From NCBI RefSeq assembly GCF_051014445.1, contig NC_135143.1, positions 1,054,001 through 1,118,000 of the forward strand: a DNA stretch of 64,000 nucleotides, written 5' to 3'. Numbering within the stretch: position 1 is the stretch's first letter; the number at the start of each line of letters is the position of its first letter. Below are positions 42,395 through 54,973 of this stretch, piece by piece. A program made the translations under genes and the position numbers. Source of the DNA: Colletes latitarsis. Lineage: Eukaryota > Arthropoda > Insecta > Hymenoptera > Colletidae. Under the pieces are notes generated by a model. That model saw only the letters and a list, made by a program, of their open reading frames with translations. It did not search any database and was not told the origin of the DNA.

Positions 42395-42424
42395 ACCCCG
42401 GCTCCCTGGGGGGGAGGCCGGGGT
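42395..42424 (-). other. Inverted repeat near the poly(A): about 12 paired bases with one bulge
   Basis: ACCCCGGC at 42395-42402 pairs with GCCGGGGT at 42417-42424. On the element strand the stem can be extended to about 12 pairs (ACCCCGGCCTCCC with GGGAGCCGGGGT) if one unpaired base is allowed. It lies about 24 nt upstream of the poly(A) tail, where a reverse transcriptase recognition hairpin would be expected. Confidence 0.7.
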
Positions 42425-42479
42425 AGTGCCGGACTCTTACCGGCTAAAACACCACGGTGACCGCCTGCGCCCTTTATCT

Positions 42480-42527
42480 GGGGAGAGTCACGGGAACCAA
42501 ACTAGCGATACTACCGTGACTCTCCCC
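42480..42527 (-). other. Inverted repeat in 3' UTR: 14-bp perfect stem, 20-nt loop
   Basis: GGGGAGAGTCACGG at 42480-42493 is the exact reverse complement of CCGTGACTCTCCCC at 42514-42527. The intervening 20 nt are not self-complementary to any obvious extent. It is the longest perfect dyad in the element and a candidate RNA hairpin. Confidence 0.85.
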
Positions 42528-42558
42528 GTTGGCGCAACGCCCTACTACGGGCCCTTCC

Positions 42559-42588
42559 CGGGGGAGGAGATGTGATCCTCCTCCCCCG
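42559..42588 (-). other. Inverted repeat in 3' UTR: 11-bp perfect stem, 8-nt loop
   Basis: CGGGGGAGGAG at 42559-42569 pairs with CTCCTCCCCCG at 42578-42588 around the loop ATGTGATC. It would form a very stable GC-rich hairpin in the element RNA. Confidence 0.8.
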
Positions 42589-42882
42589 ATGGGGGGCAAC
42601 CATGATTGATTGCCCCCCGGCGACGCCGCGCGGTCACACGCGACGTCGCCCCACTCGTGCCGTTGCTACTAGCCGCGACCGGGCCCCCACCCGATCGCGA
42701 CCACGGCTGCGGGGCCGGCTAACACTGCCGCCCCCGCTAAATGGGGCCCCTGTCACGGGCCCCCGGTCCGGTGATGGGCTGGGTGCGAGAGGGAATGAGG
42801 GAATAAAGTCCCTCACCTCGCACCACAAACACCATCACCGACCCCTTCGCGCTCCCCCAGCCACGGGGAGCGGTGGAAGGTC

Positions 42883-43733
42883 TTACGGTCGGCGTCGCCG
42901 CCTGCCCCCCACCTCCTCACGCGCCCTCTCGGCGTCTTCCTTGGCGGCCATGACCTCTTCACAAAACAAGGCCATGGCCGCCCACGCCTCCTCGCTGCCG
43001 ACCATTGCCCGTATGACGGCCGGCAGCGAGAGGTCCGCTCCAATCGCTCTAACGAGGACACCGCGCTGAGCTGCCCACGCCGGACAAATTTCCAACGTGT
43101 GCTGCGCGGTGTCCTCCCTTCCCCTGCAATGATGGCACGCAGCCGTCGCCTCCCGCCCTATCCGATGCAGGTACCGACCGAAGCAACCGTGTCCGGTCAG
43201 TACCTGTGTCAGGCGGTAGGTGGGCGTACCCCAGCTACGGCCCACCCAGGCATAAAACACTGGGCGGACCGCCGCGGCGACGCGATCATCCTGCTGGTCT
43301 GGCTTCGATAACCAGACCAGCCACCGACTATAGACGCGTCGCCGCGCCTGGCTCCGGGCCCTGGCGGCCTCCTCGCCATGCGGGTCCACGCCCCGCTGGC
43401 GAAGGTTGCAGAGGCTTTGATACACCTCTGCGTCCATTTTCGCCAGCAGGTGAATCGGTGCGGAACCCGCTAGCAAGGTGGCGGCTGTGTAGGAGATCGT
43501 GCAATAACCCCGCACGACTCTGATGGCGACCAACCGCTGTAACCGACGGAGTACAAATGCACCCCGCCGATTGGCCATCAGACCGCCGGCCCATATCGGC
43601 GCGCCATAAAGCGCCATGGACCGGACGACTCCCAAATACAGCCGCCGTGCCGCCATGTTGGGTCCCCCGAGATTAGGCATTATGCGGCCTAACGCGGCCA
43701 CTGCCCTCTCGATACGGGGAGCCAACCCTTCCA
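42883..43733 (-). pseudogene. C-terminal part of R1-clade LINE reverse transcriptase polyprotein (N-terminally truncated)
   Basis: An open frame of about 282 codons without internal stops, ending in a stop at 42885-42883. No true start is present: the first usable codon, at 43725, is TTG in the middle of a conserved segment, and the frame stays open to the truncation point at 43733. Counting from that TTG, residues 1-100 match the region after the catalytic palm (thumb/connection) of R1-clade polymerases, with LYGAPIWA at 39-46, LRRLQRLVAIRV at 59-70 and RGYCTISYTAATLLAG at 72-87. Residues 197-214 form the C-terminal zinc knuckle C-x2-C-x8-H-x4-C (C197, C200, H209, C214, within HHCRGREDTAQHTLEICPAW). 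The preceding LTQVLTGHGCFGRYLHRIG is also typical of the clade. The tail is helical, rich in Glu and Ala, and ends in RRRRRP. In a full element this part would follow the endonuclease and the YADD-type polymerase core and probably bind nucleic acid. I-clade or LOA-like membership is the main alternative. Confidence 0.9.
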
Positions 43734-43748
43734 GGCATAACCCAGACC
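43734..43748. repeat. Target-site duplication, 5' side of the element
   Basis: GGCATAACCCAGACC, followed by TAACCCAGACC of the intact satellite. The array therefore resumes by repeating the last 15 bp of the left flank. The length is near the 14 bp known for R1 in 28S rDNA. Confidence 0.95.
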
Positions 43749-46700
43749 TAACCCAGACCTAACCGGTGTTACCGACTAAAATATTGACCGAATCCACGGT
43801 TAGTTGACTGTTACTGTGTGGTACCACATTACTACGTGACACAAGCTCGAAAAAACCCAGGATCTGGCCAACAAGTATGCGAAGAAGTCAAAATCATAAG
43901 CCAGATGCGGGCATAACCCAGACCTAACCCAGACCTAACCGGTGTTACCGACTAAAATACTGACCGAATCCACGTTTAGTTGACTGTTACAGTGTGGTAC
44001 CACATTACTACGTGACTCAAGCTCGAAAAAACCCAGGATCTGGCCAACAAGTATGCGAAGAAGGCAAAGTCATGAGCCAGATGCGGGCATAACCCAGACC
44101 TAAACCAGACCTAACCGGTGTTACCGACTAAAATACTGACCGAATCCACGTTTAGTTGACTGTTACTGTGTGGTAACACATTACTACGTGACACAAGCTC
44201 GAAAATACCCAGGATCTGGCCAACAAGTATGCGAAGAAGTCAAAATCATAAGCCAGATGCGGGCATAACTCAGACCTGACCCAGAGCTAACCGGTGTTAT
44301 CCTCTAAAATATTGACCGAATCCAGGTTTAGTTGACTGTTACTGTGTGGTACCACATTCCTACGTGATTCAAACCCGAAAAAAACCCAGGATCTGGCCAA
44401 CAAGTATGCGAAGAAGGCAAAATCATGAGCCTGATGCGGGCATAACCCAGACCTAACCGGTGTTATCCTCTAAAATATTGACCGAATCCAGGTTTAGTTG
44501 ACTGTTACTGTGTGGTACCACATTCCTACGTGATTCAAGCCCGAAAAAACCCAGGACCTGGCCAACAAGTATGCGAAGAAGGCAAAATCATGAGCCAGAT
44601 GCGGGCATAACCCAGACCTAACCCGGACCTAACCGGTGTTATCCTCTAAAATATTGATCGAAACCAGGTTTAGTTGACTGTTTCAATGAGGTACCACATT
44701 ACTACGTGATTCAAATCCGAAAAAACCCAGGATCTGGCCAACAAGTATGCGAAGAAGGCAAAATCATGAGCCAGATGCGGGCATAACCCAGACCTAACCC
44801 AGACCTAACCGGTGTTACCGACTAAAATACTGACCGAATCCACGTTTAGTTGACTGTTACTGTGTGGTACCACATTACTACGTGACACAAGCTCGAAAAA
44901 ACCCAGGATCTGGCCAACAAGTATGCGAAGAAGTCAAAATCATAAGCCAGATGCGGGCATAACTCAGACCTAACCCAGACCTAACCGGTGTTACCGACTA
45001 ATATACTGACCGAATCCACGTTTAGTTGACTGTTACAGTGTGGTACCACATTACTACGTGACTCAAGCTCGAAAAAATCCAGGATCTGGCCAACAAGTAT
45101 GCGAAGAAGGCAAAGTCATGAGCCAGATGCGGGCATAACCCAGACCTAAACCAGACCTAACCGGTGTTATCCTCTAAAATATTGACCGAATCCAGGTTTA
45201 GTTGACTGTTACTGTGTGGTACCACATTCCTACGTGATTCAAACCCGAAAAAAACCCAGGATCTGGCCAACAAGTATGCGAAGAAGTCAAAATCATAAGC
45301 CAGATGCGGGCATAACCCAGGCCTAACCTAGACCTAACCGGTTTTATCCTCTAAAATATTGATCGAAACCAGGTTTAATTGACTGTTTCTATGTGGTACC
45401 ACATTACTACGTGATTCAAACCCGAAAAAACCCGGGATCTGGCCAACAAGTATGCGAAGAAGGCAAAATCATGAGCCTGATGCGGGCATAACCCAGACCT
45501 AACCTGTGTTATCCTCTAAAATATTGATCGATACCAGGTTTAATTGTCTGTTTCAGTGTGCTGCCACATAACTACGTGATTCAAACCCGAAAGAACCCAG
45601 GATCTGGCCAACAAGAAAGCGGAAAAGGCAAAATCATGAGCCAGATGCGGGCATAACCCAGACCTAACCCAGACCTAACCGGTGTTATCCTCTAAAATAT
45701 TGACCGAATCCAGGTTTAGTTGACTGTTACTGTGTGGTACCACATTCCTACGTGATTCAAACTCGAAAAAAAACCCAGGATCTGGCCAACAAGTATTCGA
45801 AGAAGGCAAAATCATGAGCCTGATGCGGGCATACCCCAGCTCTAACCGGTGTTATCCTCCAAAATATTGACCGAATCCAGGTTTAGTTGACTGTTACTGT
45901 GTGGTACCACATTACTACGTGATTCAGACACGAAAAAACCCAGGATCTGGCCAACAACTATGCGAAGAAGGCAAAATCATGAGCCAGATGCGGGCATAAC
46001 CCAAACCTAACCCAGACCTAACCGGGGTTACCGACTAAAATACTGACCGAAACCAGGTTTAATTGACTGTTTCTATGTGGTACCACATTACTACGTGATT
46101 CAAACCCGAAAAAACCCAGGATCTGGCCAACAAGAATGCGGAAAAGGCAAAATCATGAGCCAGATGAGGGCATAACCCAGACCTAACCCAGACCCAACCG
46201 GTGTTATCCTCTAAAATATTGATCGAAACCAGGTTTAATTGTCTGTTTCAGTGTGCTACCACATAACTACGTGATTCAAACCCGAAAGAACCCAGGATCT
46301 GGCCAGCAAGAATGCGGAAAAGGCAAAATCATGAGCCAGATGCGTGCTTAACCCAGACCTAACCCAGATCTAACCGGTGCTATCCTCTAAAATATTGATC
46401 GAAACCAGGTTTAATTGACTGTTTCTATGTGGTACCACATTACTACGTGATTCAAACACGAAAAAACCCAGGATCCGGCCAACAAGTATGCGAAGAAGGC
46501 AAAATCATGAGCCAGATGCGGGCATAACCTGAACCTAACCCAGACCTAACCGGTTTTATCCCGTAACATATTGATCCAAACCAGGTTTAATTGACTGTTA
46601 CAATGTGGTACCACATTCCTACGTGATTCAAACCAGAGAAAACCAAGGATCTGGCCAACAAGAATGCGGAAAAGGCAAAATCATGAGCCAGATGCGGGCA

Positions 46701-46986
46701 TAACCCAGACCTAACCCAGACCTAACCGGTTTAATCCTCTAAAGTATTGATCGAAACCAGGTTTAATTGACTGTTTCAATGAGGTACCACATTACTACGT
46801 GACTCAAGCTCGAAAAAACCCAGGATCTGGCCAACAAGTATGCGAAGAAGGCAAAATCATAAGCCACATGCGTGCATAACCCAGACCTAACCCAGACCTA
46901 ACCGGTGCTATCCTCTAAAATTTTGATCGAAACCAGGTTTAATTGACTGTTTCTATGTGGTACCACATTACTACGTGATTCAAACA

Positions 46987-49420
46987 CGAAAAAACCCAGG
47001 ATCTGGCCAACAAGTATGCGAAGAAGGCAAAGTCATGAGCCAGATGCGGGCATAACCCAGACCTAAACCAGACCTAACCGGTGTTACCGACTAAAATACT
47101 GACCGAATCCACGTTTAGTTGACTGTTACTGTGTGGTACCACATTACTACGTGACACAAGCTCGAAAATACCCAGGATCTGGCCAACAAGTATGCGAAGA
47201 AGTCAAAATCATAAGCCAGATGCGGGCATAACTCAGACCTGACCCAGAGCTAACCGGTGTTATCCTCTAAAATATTGACCGAATCCAGGTTTAGTTGACT
47301 GTTACTGTGTGGTACCACATTCCTACGTGATTCAAACCCGAAAAAAACCCAGGATCTGGCCAACAAGTATGCGAAGAAGGCAAAATCATGAGCCTGATGC
47401 GGGCATAACCCAGACCTAACCGGTGTTATCCTCTAAAATATTGACCGAATCCAGGTTTAGTTGACTGTTACTGTGTGGTACCACATTCCTACGTGATTCA
47501 AGCCCGAAAAAACCCAGGACCTGGCCAACAAGTATGCGAAGAAGGCAAAATCATGAGCCAGATGCGGGCATAACCCAGACCTAACCCGGACCTAACCGGT
47601 GTTATCCTCTAAAATATTGATCGAAACCAGGTTTAGTTGACTGTTTCAATGAGGTACCACATTACTACGTGATTCAAATCCGAAAAAACCCAGGATCTGG
47701 CCAACAAGTATGCGAAGAAGGCAAAATCATGAGCCAGATGCGGGCATAACCCAGACCTAACCCAGACCTAACCGGTGTTACCGACTAAAATACTGACCGA
47801 ATCCACGTTTAGTTGACTGTTACTGTGTGGTACCACATTACTACGTGACACAAGCTCGAAAAAACCCAGGATCTGGCCAACAAGTATGCGAAGAAGTCAA
47901 AATCATAAGCCAGATGCGGGCATAACTCAGACCTAACCCAGACCTAACCGGTGTTACCGACTAATATACTGACCGAATCCACGTTTAGTTGACTGTTACA
48001 GTGTGGTACCACGTTACTACGTGACTCAAGCTCGAAAAAATCCAGGATCTGGCCAACAAGTATGCGAAGAAGGCAAAGTCATGAGCCAGATGCGGGCATA
48101 ACCCAGACCTAAACCAGACCTAACCGGTGTTATCCTCTAAAATATTGACCGAATCCAGGTTTAGTTGACTGTTACTGTGTGGTACCACATTCCTACGTGA
48201 TTCAAACCCGAAAAAAACCCAGGATCTGGCCAACAAGTATGCGAAGAAGTCAAAATCATAAGCCAGATGCGGGCATAACTCAGACCTGACCAGAGCTAAC
48301 CGGTGTTATCCTCTAAAATATTGACCGAATCCAGGTTTAGTTGACTGTTACTGTGTGGTACCACATTCCTACGTGATTCAAACCCGAAAAAAACCCAGGA
48401 TCTGGCCAACAAGTATGCGAAGAAGGCAAAGTCATGAGCCAGATGCGGGCATATCCCAGACCTAAACAAGACCTAACCGGTTTTAGCCTCTAAAATACTG
48501 ACCAAAACCAGGTTTAATTGACTGTTTCTATGTGGTACCACATTACTACGTGATTCAAACCCGAAAAAACCCGGGATCTGGCCAACAAGTATGCGAAGAA
48601 GGCAAAATCATGAGCCTGATGCGGGCATAACCCAGACCTAACCTGTGTTATCCTCTAAAATATTGATCGATACCAGGTTTAATTGTCTGTTTCAGTGTGC
48701 TGCCACATAACTACGTGCTTCAAACCCGAAAGAACCCAGGATCTGGCCAACAAGAAAGCGGAAAAGGCAAAATCATGAGCCAGATGCGGGCATAACCCAG
48801 ACCTAACCCAGACCTAACCGGTGTTATCCTCTAAAATATTGACCGAATCCAGGTTTAGTTGACTGTTACTGTGTGGTACCACATTCCTACGTGATTCAAA
48901 CCCGAAAAAAAACCCAGGATCTGGCCAACAAGTATGCGAAGAAGGCAAAATCATGAGCCTGATGCGGGCATACCCCAGCTCTAACCGGTGTTATCCTCCA
49001 AAATATTGACCGAATCCAGGTTTAGTTGACTGTTACTGTGTGGTACCACATTACTACGTGATTCAGACACGAAAAAACCCAGGATCTGGCCAACAACTAT
49101 GCGAAGAAGGCAAAATCATGAGCCAGATGCGGGCATAACCCAAACCTAACCCAGACCTAACCGGGGTTACCGACTAAAATACTGACCGAAACCAGGTTTA
49201 ATTGACTGTTTCTATGTGGTACCACATTACTACGTGATTCAAACCCGAAAAAACCCAGGATCTGGCCAACAAGAATGCGGAAAAGGCAAAATCATGAGCC
49301 AGATGAGGGCATAACCCAGACCTAACCCAGACCCAACCGGTGTTATCCTCTAAAATATTGATCGAAACCAGGTTTAATTGTCTGTTTCAGTGTGCTATCA
49401 CATAACTACGTGATTCAAAC
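46987..49420. repeat. Duplicated block C, copy 3
   Basis: Aligns with 52732-55165 at an offset of 5,745 bp (for example 47081 against 52826 and 49381 against 55126). Near its right end it switches from the CTACCACATAACTACGTG type to CTATCACATAACTACGTG followed by another monomer variant. Edges were judged by eye. Confidence 0.75.
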
Positions 49421-51628
49421 ACGAAAAAACCCAGGATCCGGCCAACAAGTATGCGAAGAAGGCAAAATCATGAGCCAGATGCGGGCATAACCTGAACCTA
49501 ACCCAGACCTAACCGGTTTTATCCCGTAACATATTGATCCAAACCAGGTTTAATTGACTGTTACAATGTGGTACCACATTCCTACGTGATTCAAACCAGA
49601 GAAAACCAAGGATCTGGCCAACAAGAATGCGGAAAAGGCAAAATCATGAGCCAGATGCGGGCATAACCCAGACCTAACCCAGACCTAACCGGTTTAATCC
49701 TCTAAAGTATTGATCGAAACCAGGTTTAATTGACTGTTTCAATGAGGTACCACATTACTACGTGACTCAAGCTCGAAAAAACCCAGGATCTGGCCAACAA
49801 GTATGCGAAGAAGGCAAAATCATAAGCCACATGCGTGCATAACCCAGACCTAACCCAGACCTAACCGGTGCTATCCTCTAAAATTTTGATCGAAACCAGG
49901 TTTAATTGACTGTTTCTATGTGGTACCACATTACTACGTGATTCAAACACGAAAAAACCCAGGATCTGGCCAACAAGTATGCGAAGAAGGCAAAATCATG
50001 AGACAGATGCGGGCATAAACCAGGCCTAACACAGACCTAACCGGTTTTATCCTATAAAATATTCATCGAAACCAGGTTTAATTGACTGTTTCTATGTGGT
50101 ACCACATTACTACGTGATTCAGACCCGAAAAAACCCAGGATCTGACCAACAAGTATGCGAAGAAGGCAAAATCATGAGCCAGATGCGGGCATAAACCAGG
50201 CCGAACCCAGACCTAACCGGTTTTATCCTCTAAAATACTGACCGAATCCAGGTTTAATTGACTGTTACTGTGTGGTACCACATTACTACGTCACCCAAAT
50301 TCGAAAAAACCAAGGATCTGGCCAACAAGTATGCCAAGAAGACAAAATCATGAGCCTGATGCGGGCATAACCCAGACCTAACCGGTGTTATCCTCTAAAA
50401 TATTGACCGAATCCAGGTTTAGTTGACTGTTACTGTGTGGTACCACATTCCTACGTGATTCAAACCCCAAAAAACCCAGGATCTGGCCAACAAGTATGCG
50501 AAGAAGGCAAAGTCATGAGCCAGATGCGGGCATAACCCTGACCTAAACCAGACCTAACCGGTGTTACCGACTAAAATACTGACCGAATCCACGTTTAGTT
50601 GACTGTTACTGTGTGGTACCACATTACTACGTGACACAAGCTCGAAAAAACCCAGGATCTGGCCAACAAGTATGCGAAGAAGTCAAAATCATAAGCCAGA
50701 TGCGGGCATAACTCAGACCTAACCCAGACCTAACCGGTGCTATCCTCTAAAATATTGATTGAAACCAGGTTTAATTGACTGTTTCTATGTGGTACCACAT
50801 TACTACGTGATTCAAACCCGAAAAAACCCAGGATCTGGCCAACAAGTATGCGAAGAAGGCAAAATGATGAGCCAGATGCGGGCATAACCAAGATCTAACC
50901 CAGACCTAACCGGTGTTATCCTCTAAAATATTGATCGAAACCAGGTTTAATTGTCTGTTTCAGTGTGCTACCACATAACTACGTGATTCAAACCCGAAAG
51001 GACCCAGGATCTGGACAACAAGAATGCGGAAAAGGCAAAATCATGAGCCAGATGCGTGCATAACCTAGACCTAACCCAGACCTAACCGGTGTTATCCTCT
51101 AAAATATTGACCGAATCCAGGTTTAGTTGACTGTTACTGTGTGGTACCACATTCCTACGTGATTCAAACCCGAAAAAAACCCAGGATCTGGCCAACAAGT
51201 ATGCGAAGAAGGCAAAATCATGAGCCTGATGCGGGCATAACCCAGACCTAACCGGTGTTATCCTCTAAAATATTGACCGAACCAGGTTTAGTTGACTTTT
51301 ACTGTGTGGTACCACATTACTACGTGACTCAAGCTCGAAAAAACCCAGGATCTGGCCAACAAGTATGCGAAGAAGACAAAGTCATGAGCCAGATGCGGGC
51401 ATAACCCAGACCTAAACCAGACCTAACCGGTTTTATCCTCTAAAATACTGACCGAAACCAGGTTTAATTGACTGTTTCTATGTGGTACCACATTACTACG
51501 TGATTCAAACCCGAAAAAACCCAGGATCTGGCCAACAAGTATGCGAAGAAGGCAAAGTCATGAGCCAGATGCGGGCATAACCCAGACCTAAACCAGACCT
51601 AACCGGTTTTATCCTCTAAAATACTGAC

Positions 51629-54600
51629 CGAAACCAGGTTTAATTGTCTGTTTCAGTGTGCTACCACATAACTACGTGATTCAAACCCGAAAGAACCCAG
51701 GATCTGGCCAGCAAGAATGCGGAAAAGGCAAAATCATGAGCCAGATGCGTGCTTAACCCAGACCTAACCCAGATCTAACCGGTGCTATCCTCTAAAATAT
51801 TGATCGAAACCAGGTTTAAATGACTGTTTCTATGTTGTACCACATTACTACGTGATTCAAACACGAAAATCCCAGGATCTGGCCAAGAAGTATGCGAAGT
51901 ATGCAAAATCTCGAGCCAGATGCGGGCATAACCCAGGCCTAACCTAGACCTAACCGGTTTTATCCTCTAAAATATTGATCGAAACCAGGTTTAATTGTCT
52001 GTCACAGTATGCTACCACATTACTACGTGATACACACCAGAGAAAACCAAGGATCTGGCCAACAAGTATGCGAAGAAGACAAAATCATGAGTCTGATGCG
52101 GGCATAACCCAGACCTAACCGGTGTTATCCTCTAAAATATTGACCGAATCCAGGTTTAGTTGACTGTTACTGTGTGGTACCACATTCCTACGTGATTCAA
52201 ACCCGAAAAAACCCAGGATCTGGCCAACAAGTATGCGAAGAAGGCAAAATTATGAGCCAGATGCGGGCATAACCCAGACCTAACCCGGACCTAACCGGTG
52301 TTATCCTCTAAAATATTGATCGAAACCAGGTTTAATTGACTGTTTCAATGAGGTACCACATTACTACGTGATTCAAATCCGAAAAAACCCAGGATCTGGC
52401 CAACAAGTATGCGAAGAAGGCAAAATCATGAGCCAGATGCGGGCATAACCCAGACCTAACCCAGACCTAACCGGTGTTACCGACTAAAATACTGACCGAA
52501 TCCACGGTTAGTTGACTGTTACTGTGTGGTACCACATTACTACGTGACACAAGCTCGAAAAAACCCAGGATCTGGCCAACAAGTATGCGAAGAAGTCAAA
52601 ATCATAAGCCAGATGCGGGCATAACCCAGACCTAACCCAGACCTAACCGGTGTTACCGACTAAAATACTGACCGAATCCACGTTTAGTTGACTGTTACAG
52701 TGTGGTACCACATTACTACGTGACTCAAGCTCGAAAAAACCCAGGATCTGGCCAACAAGTATGCGAAGAAGGCAAAGTCATGAGCCAGATGCGGGCATAA
52801 CCCAGACCTAAACCAGACCTAACCGGTGTTACCGACTAAAATACTGACCGAATCCACGTTTAGTTGACTGTTACTGTGTGGTACCACATTACTACGTGAC
52901 ACAAGCTCGAAAATACCCAGGATCTGGCCAACAAGTATGCGAAGAAGTCAAAATCATAAGCCAGATGCGGGCATAACTCAGACCTGACCCAGAGCTGACC
53001 GGTGTTATCCTCTAAAATATTGACCGAATCCAGGTTTAGTTGACTGTTACTGTGTGGTACCACATTCCTACGTGATTCAAACCCGAAAAAAACCCAGGAT
53101 CTGGCCAACAAGTATGCGAAGAAGGCAAAATCATGAGCCTGATGCGGGCATAACCCAGACCTAACCGGTGTTATCCTCTAAAATATTGACCGAATCCAGG
53201 TTTAGTTGACTGTTACTGTGTGGTACCACATTCCTACGTGATTCAAGCCCGAAAAAACCCAGGACCTGGCCAACAAGTATGCGAAGAAGGCAAAATCATG
53301 AGCCAGATGCGGGCATAACCCAGACCTAACCCGGACCTAACCGGTGTTATCCTCTAAAATATTGATCGAAACCAGGTTTAGTTGACTGTTTCAATGAGGT
53401 ACCACATTACTACGTGATTCAAATCCGAAAAAACCCAGGATCTGGCCAACAAGTATGCGAAGAAGGCAAAATCATGAGCCAGATGCGGGCATAACCCAGA
53501 CCTAACCCAGACCTAACCGGTGTTACCGACTAAAATACTGACCGAATCCACGTTTAGTTGACTGTTACTGTGTGGTACCACATTACTACGTGACACAAGC
53601 TCGAAAAAACCCAGGATCTGGCCAACAAGTATGCGAAGAAGTCAAAATCATAAGCCAGATGCGGGCATAACTCAGACCTAACCCAGACCTAACCGGTGTT
53701 ACCGACTAATATACTGACCGAATCCACGTTTAGTTGACTGTTACAGTGTGGTACCACATTACTACGTGACTCAAGCTCGAAAAAATCCAGGATCTGGCCA
53801 ACAAGTATGCGAAGAAGGCAAAGTCATGAGCCAGATGCGGGCATAACCCAGACCTAAACCAGACCTAACCGGTGTTATCCTCTAAAATATTGACCGAATC
53901 CAGGTTTAGTTGACTGTTACTGTGTGGTACCACATTCCTACGTGATTCAAACCCGAAAAAAACCCAGGATCTGGCCAACAAGTATGCGAAGAAGTCAAAA
54001 TCATAAGCCAGATGCGGGCATAACTCAGACCTGACCAGAGCTAACCGGTGTTATCCTCTAAAATATTGACCGAATCCAGGTTTAGTTGACTGTTACTGTG
54101 TGGTACCACATTCCTACGTGATTCAAACCCGAAAAAAACCCAGGATCTGGCCAACAAGTATGCGAAGAAGGCAAAGTCATGAGCCAGATGCGGGCATATC
54201 CCAGACCTAAACAAGACCTAACCGGTTTTAGCCTCTAAAATACTGACCAAAACCAGGTTTAATTGACTGTTTCTATGTGGTACCACATTACTACGTGATT
54301 CAAACCCGAAAAAACCCGGGATCTGGCCAACAAGTATGCGAAGAAGGCAAAATCATGAGCCTGATTCGGGCATAACCCAGACCTAACCTGTGTTATCCTC
54401 TAAAATATTGATCGATACCAGGTTTAATTGTCTGTTTCAGTGTGCTGCCACATAACTACGTGATTCAAACCCGAAAGAACCCAGGATCTGGCCAACAAGA
54501 AAGCGGAAAAGGCAAAATCATGAGCCAGATGCGGGCATAACCCAGACCTAACCCAGACCTAACCGGTGTTATCCTCTAAAATATTGACCGAATCCAGGTT

Positions 54601-54973
54601 TAGTTGACTGTTACTGTGTGGTACCACATTCCTACGTGATTCAAACCCGAAAAAAAACCCAGGATCTGGCCAACAAGTATGCGAAGAAGGCAAAATCATG
54701 AGCCTGATGCGGGCATACCCCAGCTCTAACCGGTGTTATCCTCCAAAATATTGACCGAATCCAGGTTTAGTTGACTGTTACTGTGTGGTACCACATTACT
54801 ACGTGATTCAGACACGAAAAAACCCAGGATCTGGCCAACAACTATGCGAAGAAGGCAAAATCATGAGCCAGATGCGGGCATAACCCAAACCTAACCCAGA
54901 CCTAACCGGGGTTACCGACTAAAATACTGACCGAAACCAGGTTTAATTGACTGTTTCTATGTGGTACCACATT
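51629..54973. repeat. Duplicated block C, copy 4 (includes an unfilled insertion site)
   Basis: The segment 51629-52456 matches 41514-42341 at an offset of 10,115 bp, and 52442-54024 matches 43734-45316 at 8,708 bp. This makes it a second uninterrupted paralogue of the transposon insertion locus. The rare variant AAATCTCGAG occurs only here (51906) and at 41791 as far as I saw. From about 52417 it also pairs with 58506-61062. Confidence 0.85.
52442..52456. other. Unfilled paralogue of the retrotransposon insertion site
   Basis: A single copy of GGCATAACCCAGACC continuing directly into TAACCC. Left flanks align at an offset of 10,115 bp and right flanks at 8,708 bp with 42341/43734. The 1,407-bp difference equals the element plus one 15-bp duplication. 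A further unfilled paralogue is at 38847-38861. Confidence 0.9.

Larger units (their letters stand above)
42372..42882 (-). other. 3' UTR of the retrotransposon
   Basis: A non-coding GC-rich segment of 511 bp between the stop codon and the poly(A) tail. It contains at least three strong inverted repeats close to the 3' end (listed separately) and long C/G runs. In several LINE families the reverse transcriptase recognises structure in the 3' UTR, so this is the expected place for a recognition element. I saw no AATAAA immediately before the tail on the element strand. Short plus-strand open frames here are chance products of high GC. Confidence 0.8.
42342..43733 (-). mobile_element. 5'-truncated R1-clade non-LTR retrotransposon
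   Basis: A 1,392-bp GC-rich insertion, sharply different in composition from the satellite around it. On the minus strand it reads: 5' truncated end, open reading frame for the C-terminal part of a LINE polyprotein, a 3' UTR of about 511 bp, and a pure poly(A) tail of 30. A perfect 15-bp target-site duplication flanks it. The tail, the variable target duplication and the 5' truncation are the signature of target-primed reverse transcription. The R1-clade assignment rests on the protein (see the reading frame entry) and is recognition from memory of the family, not a search. The apurinic endonuclease domain and the catalytic reverse transcriptase core are missing, so this copy cannot move by itself. 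The uninterrupted A30 and perfect duplication suggest a recent insertion. Confidence 0.95.

Noticed and set aside
42294..42575. Plus-strand open frame with a poly-phenylalanine run
   Set aside because: It starts in the satellite, reads through the T30 (the antisense of the poly(A) tail) and ends in the antisense of the 3' UTR. It is an artefact of the insertion.
42572..43594. Other open frames on both strands inside the element (42572, 42634, 42813, 43099, 43206, 43328)
   Set aside because: They are shadows of the GC-rich LINE reading frame and 3' UTR, with Arg/Pro/Gly-rich translations and no recognisable domain.
42342..43733. A canonical R1 insertion in 28S rDNA
   Set aside because: The flanks are satellite, not rDNA, and the element ends in a long poly(A) tail. 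The resemblance is to the R1 clade, not to the rDNA-specific R1 element itself.
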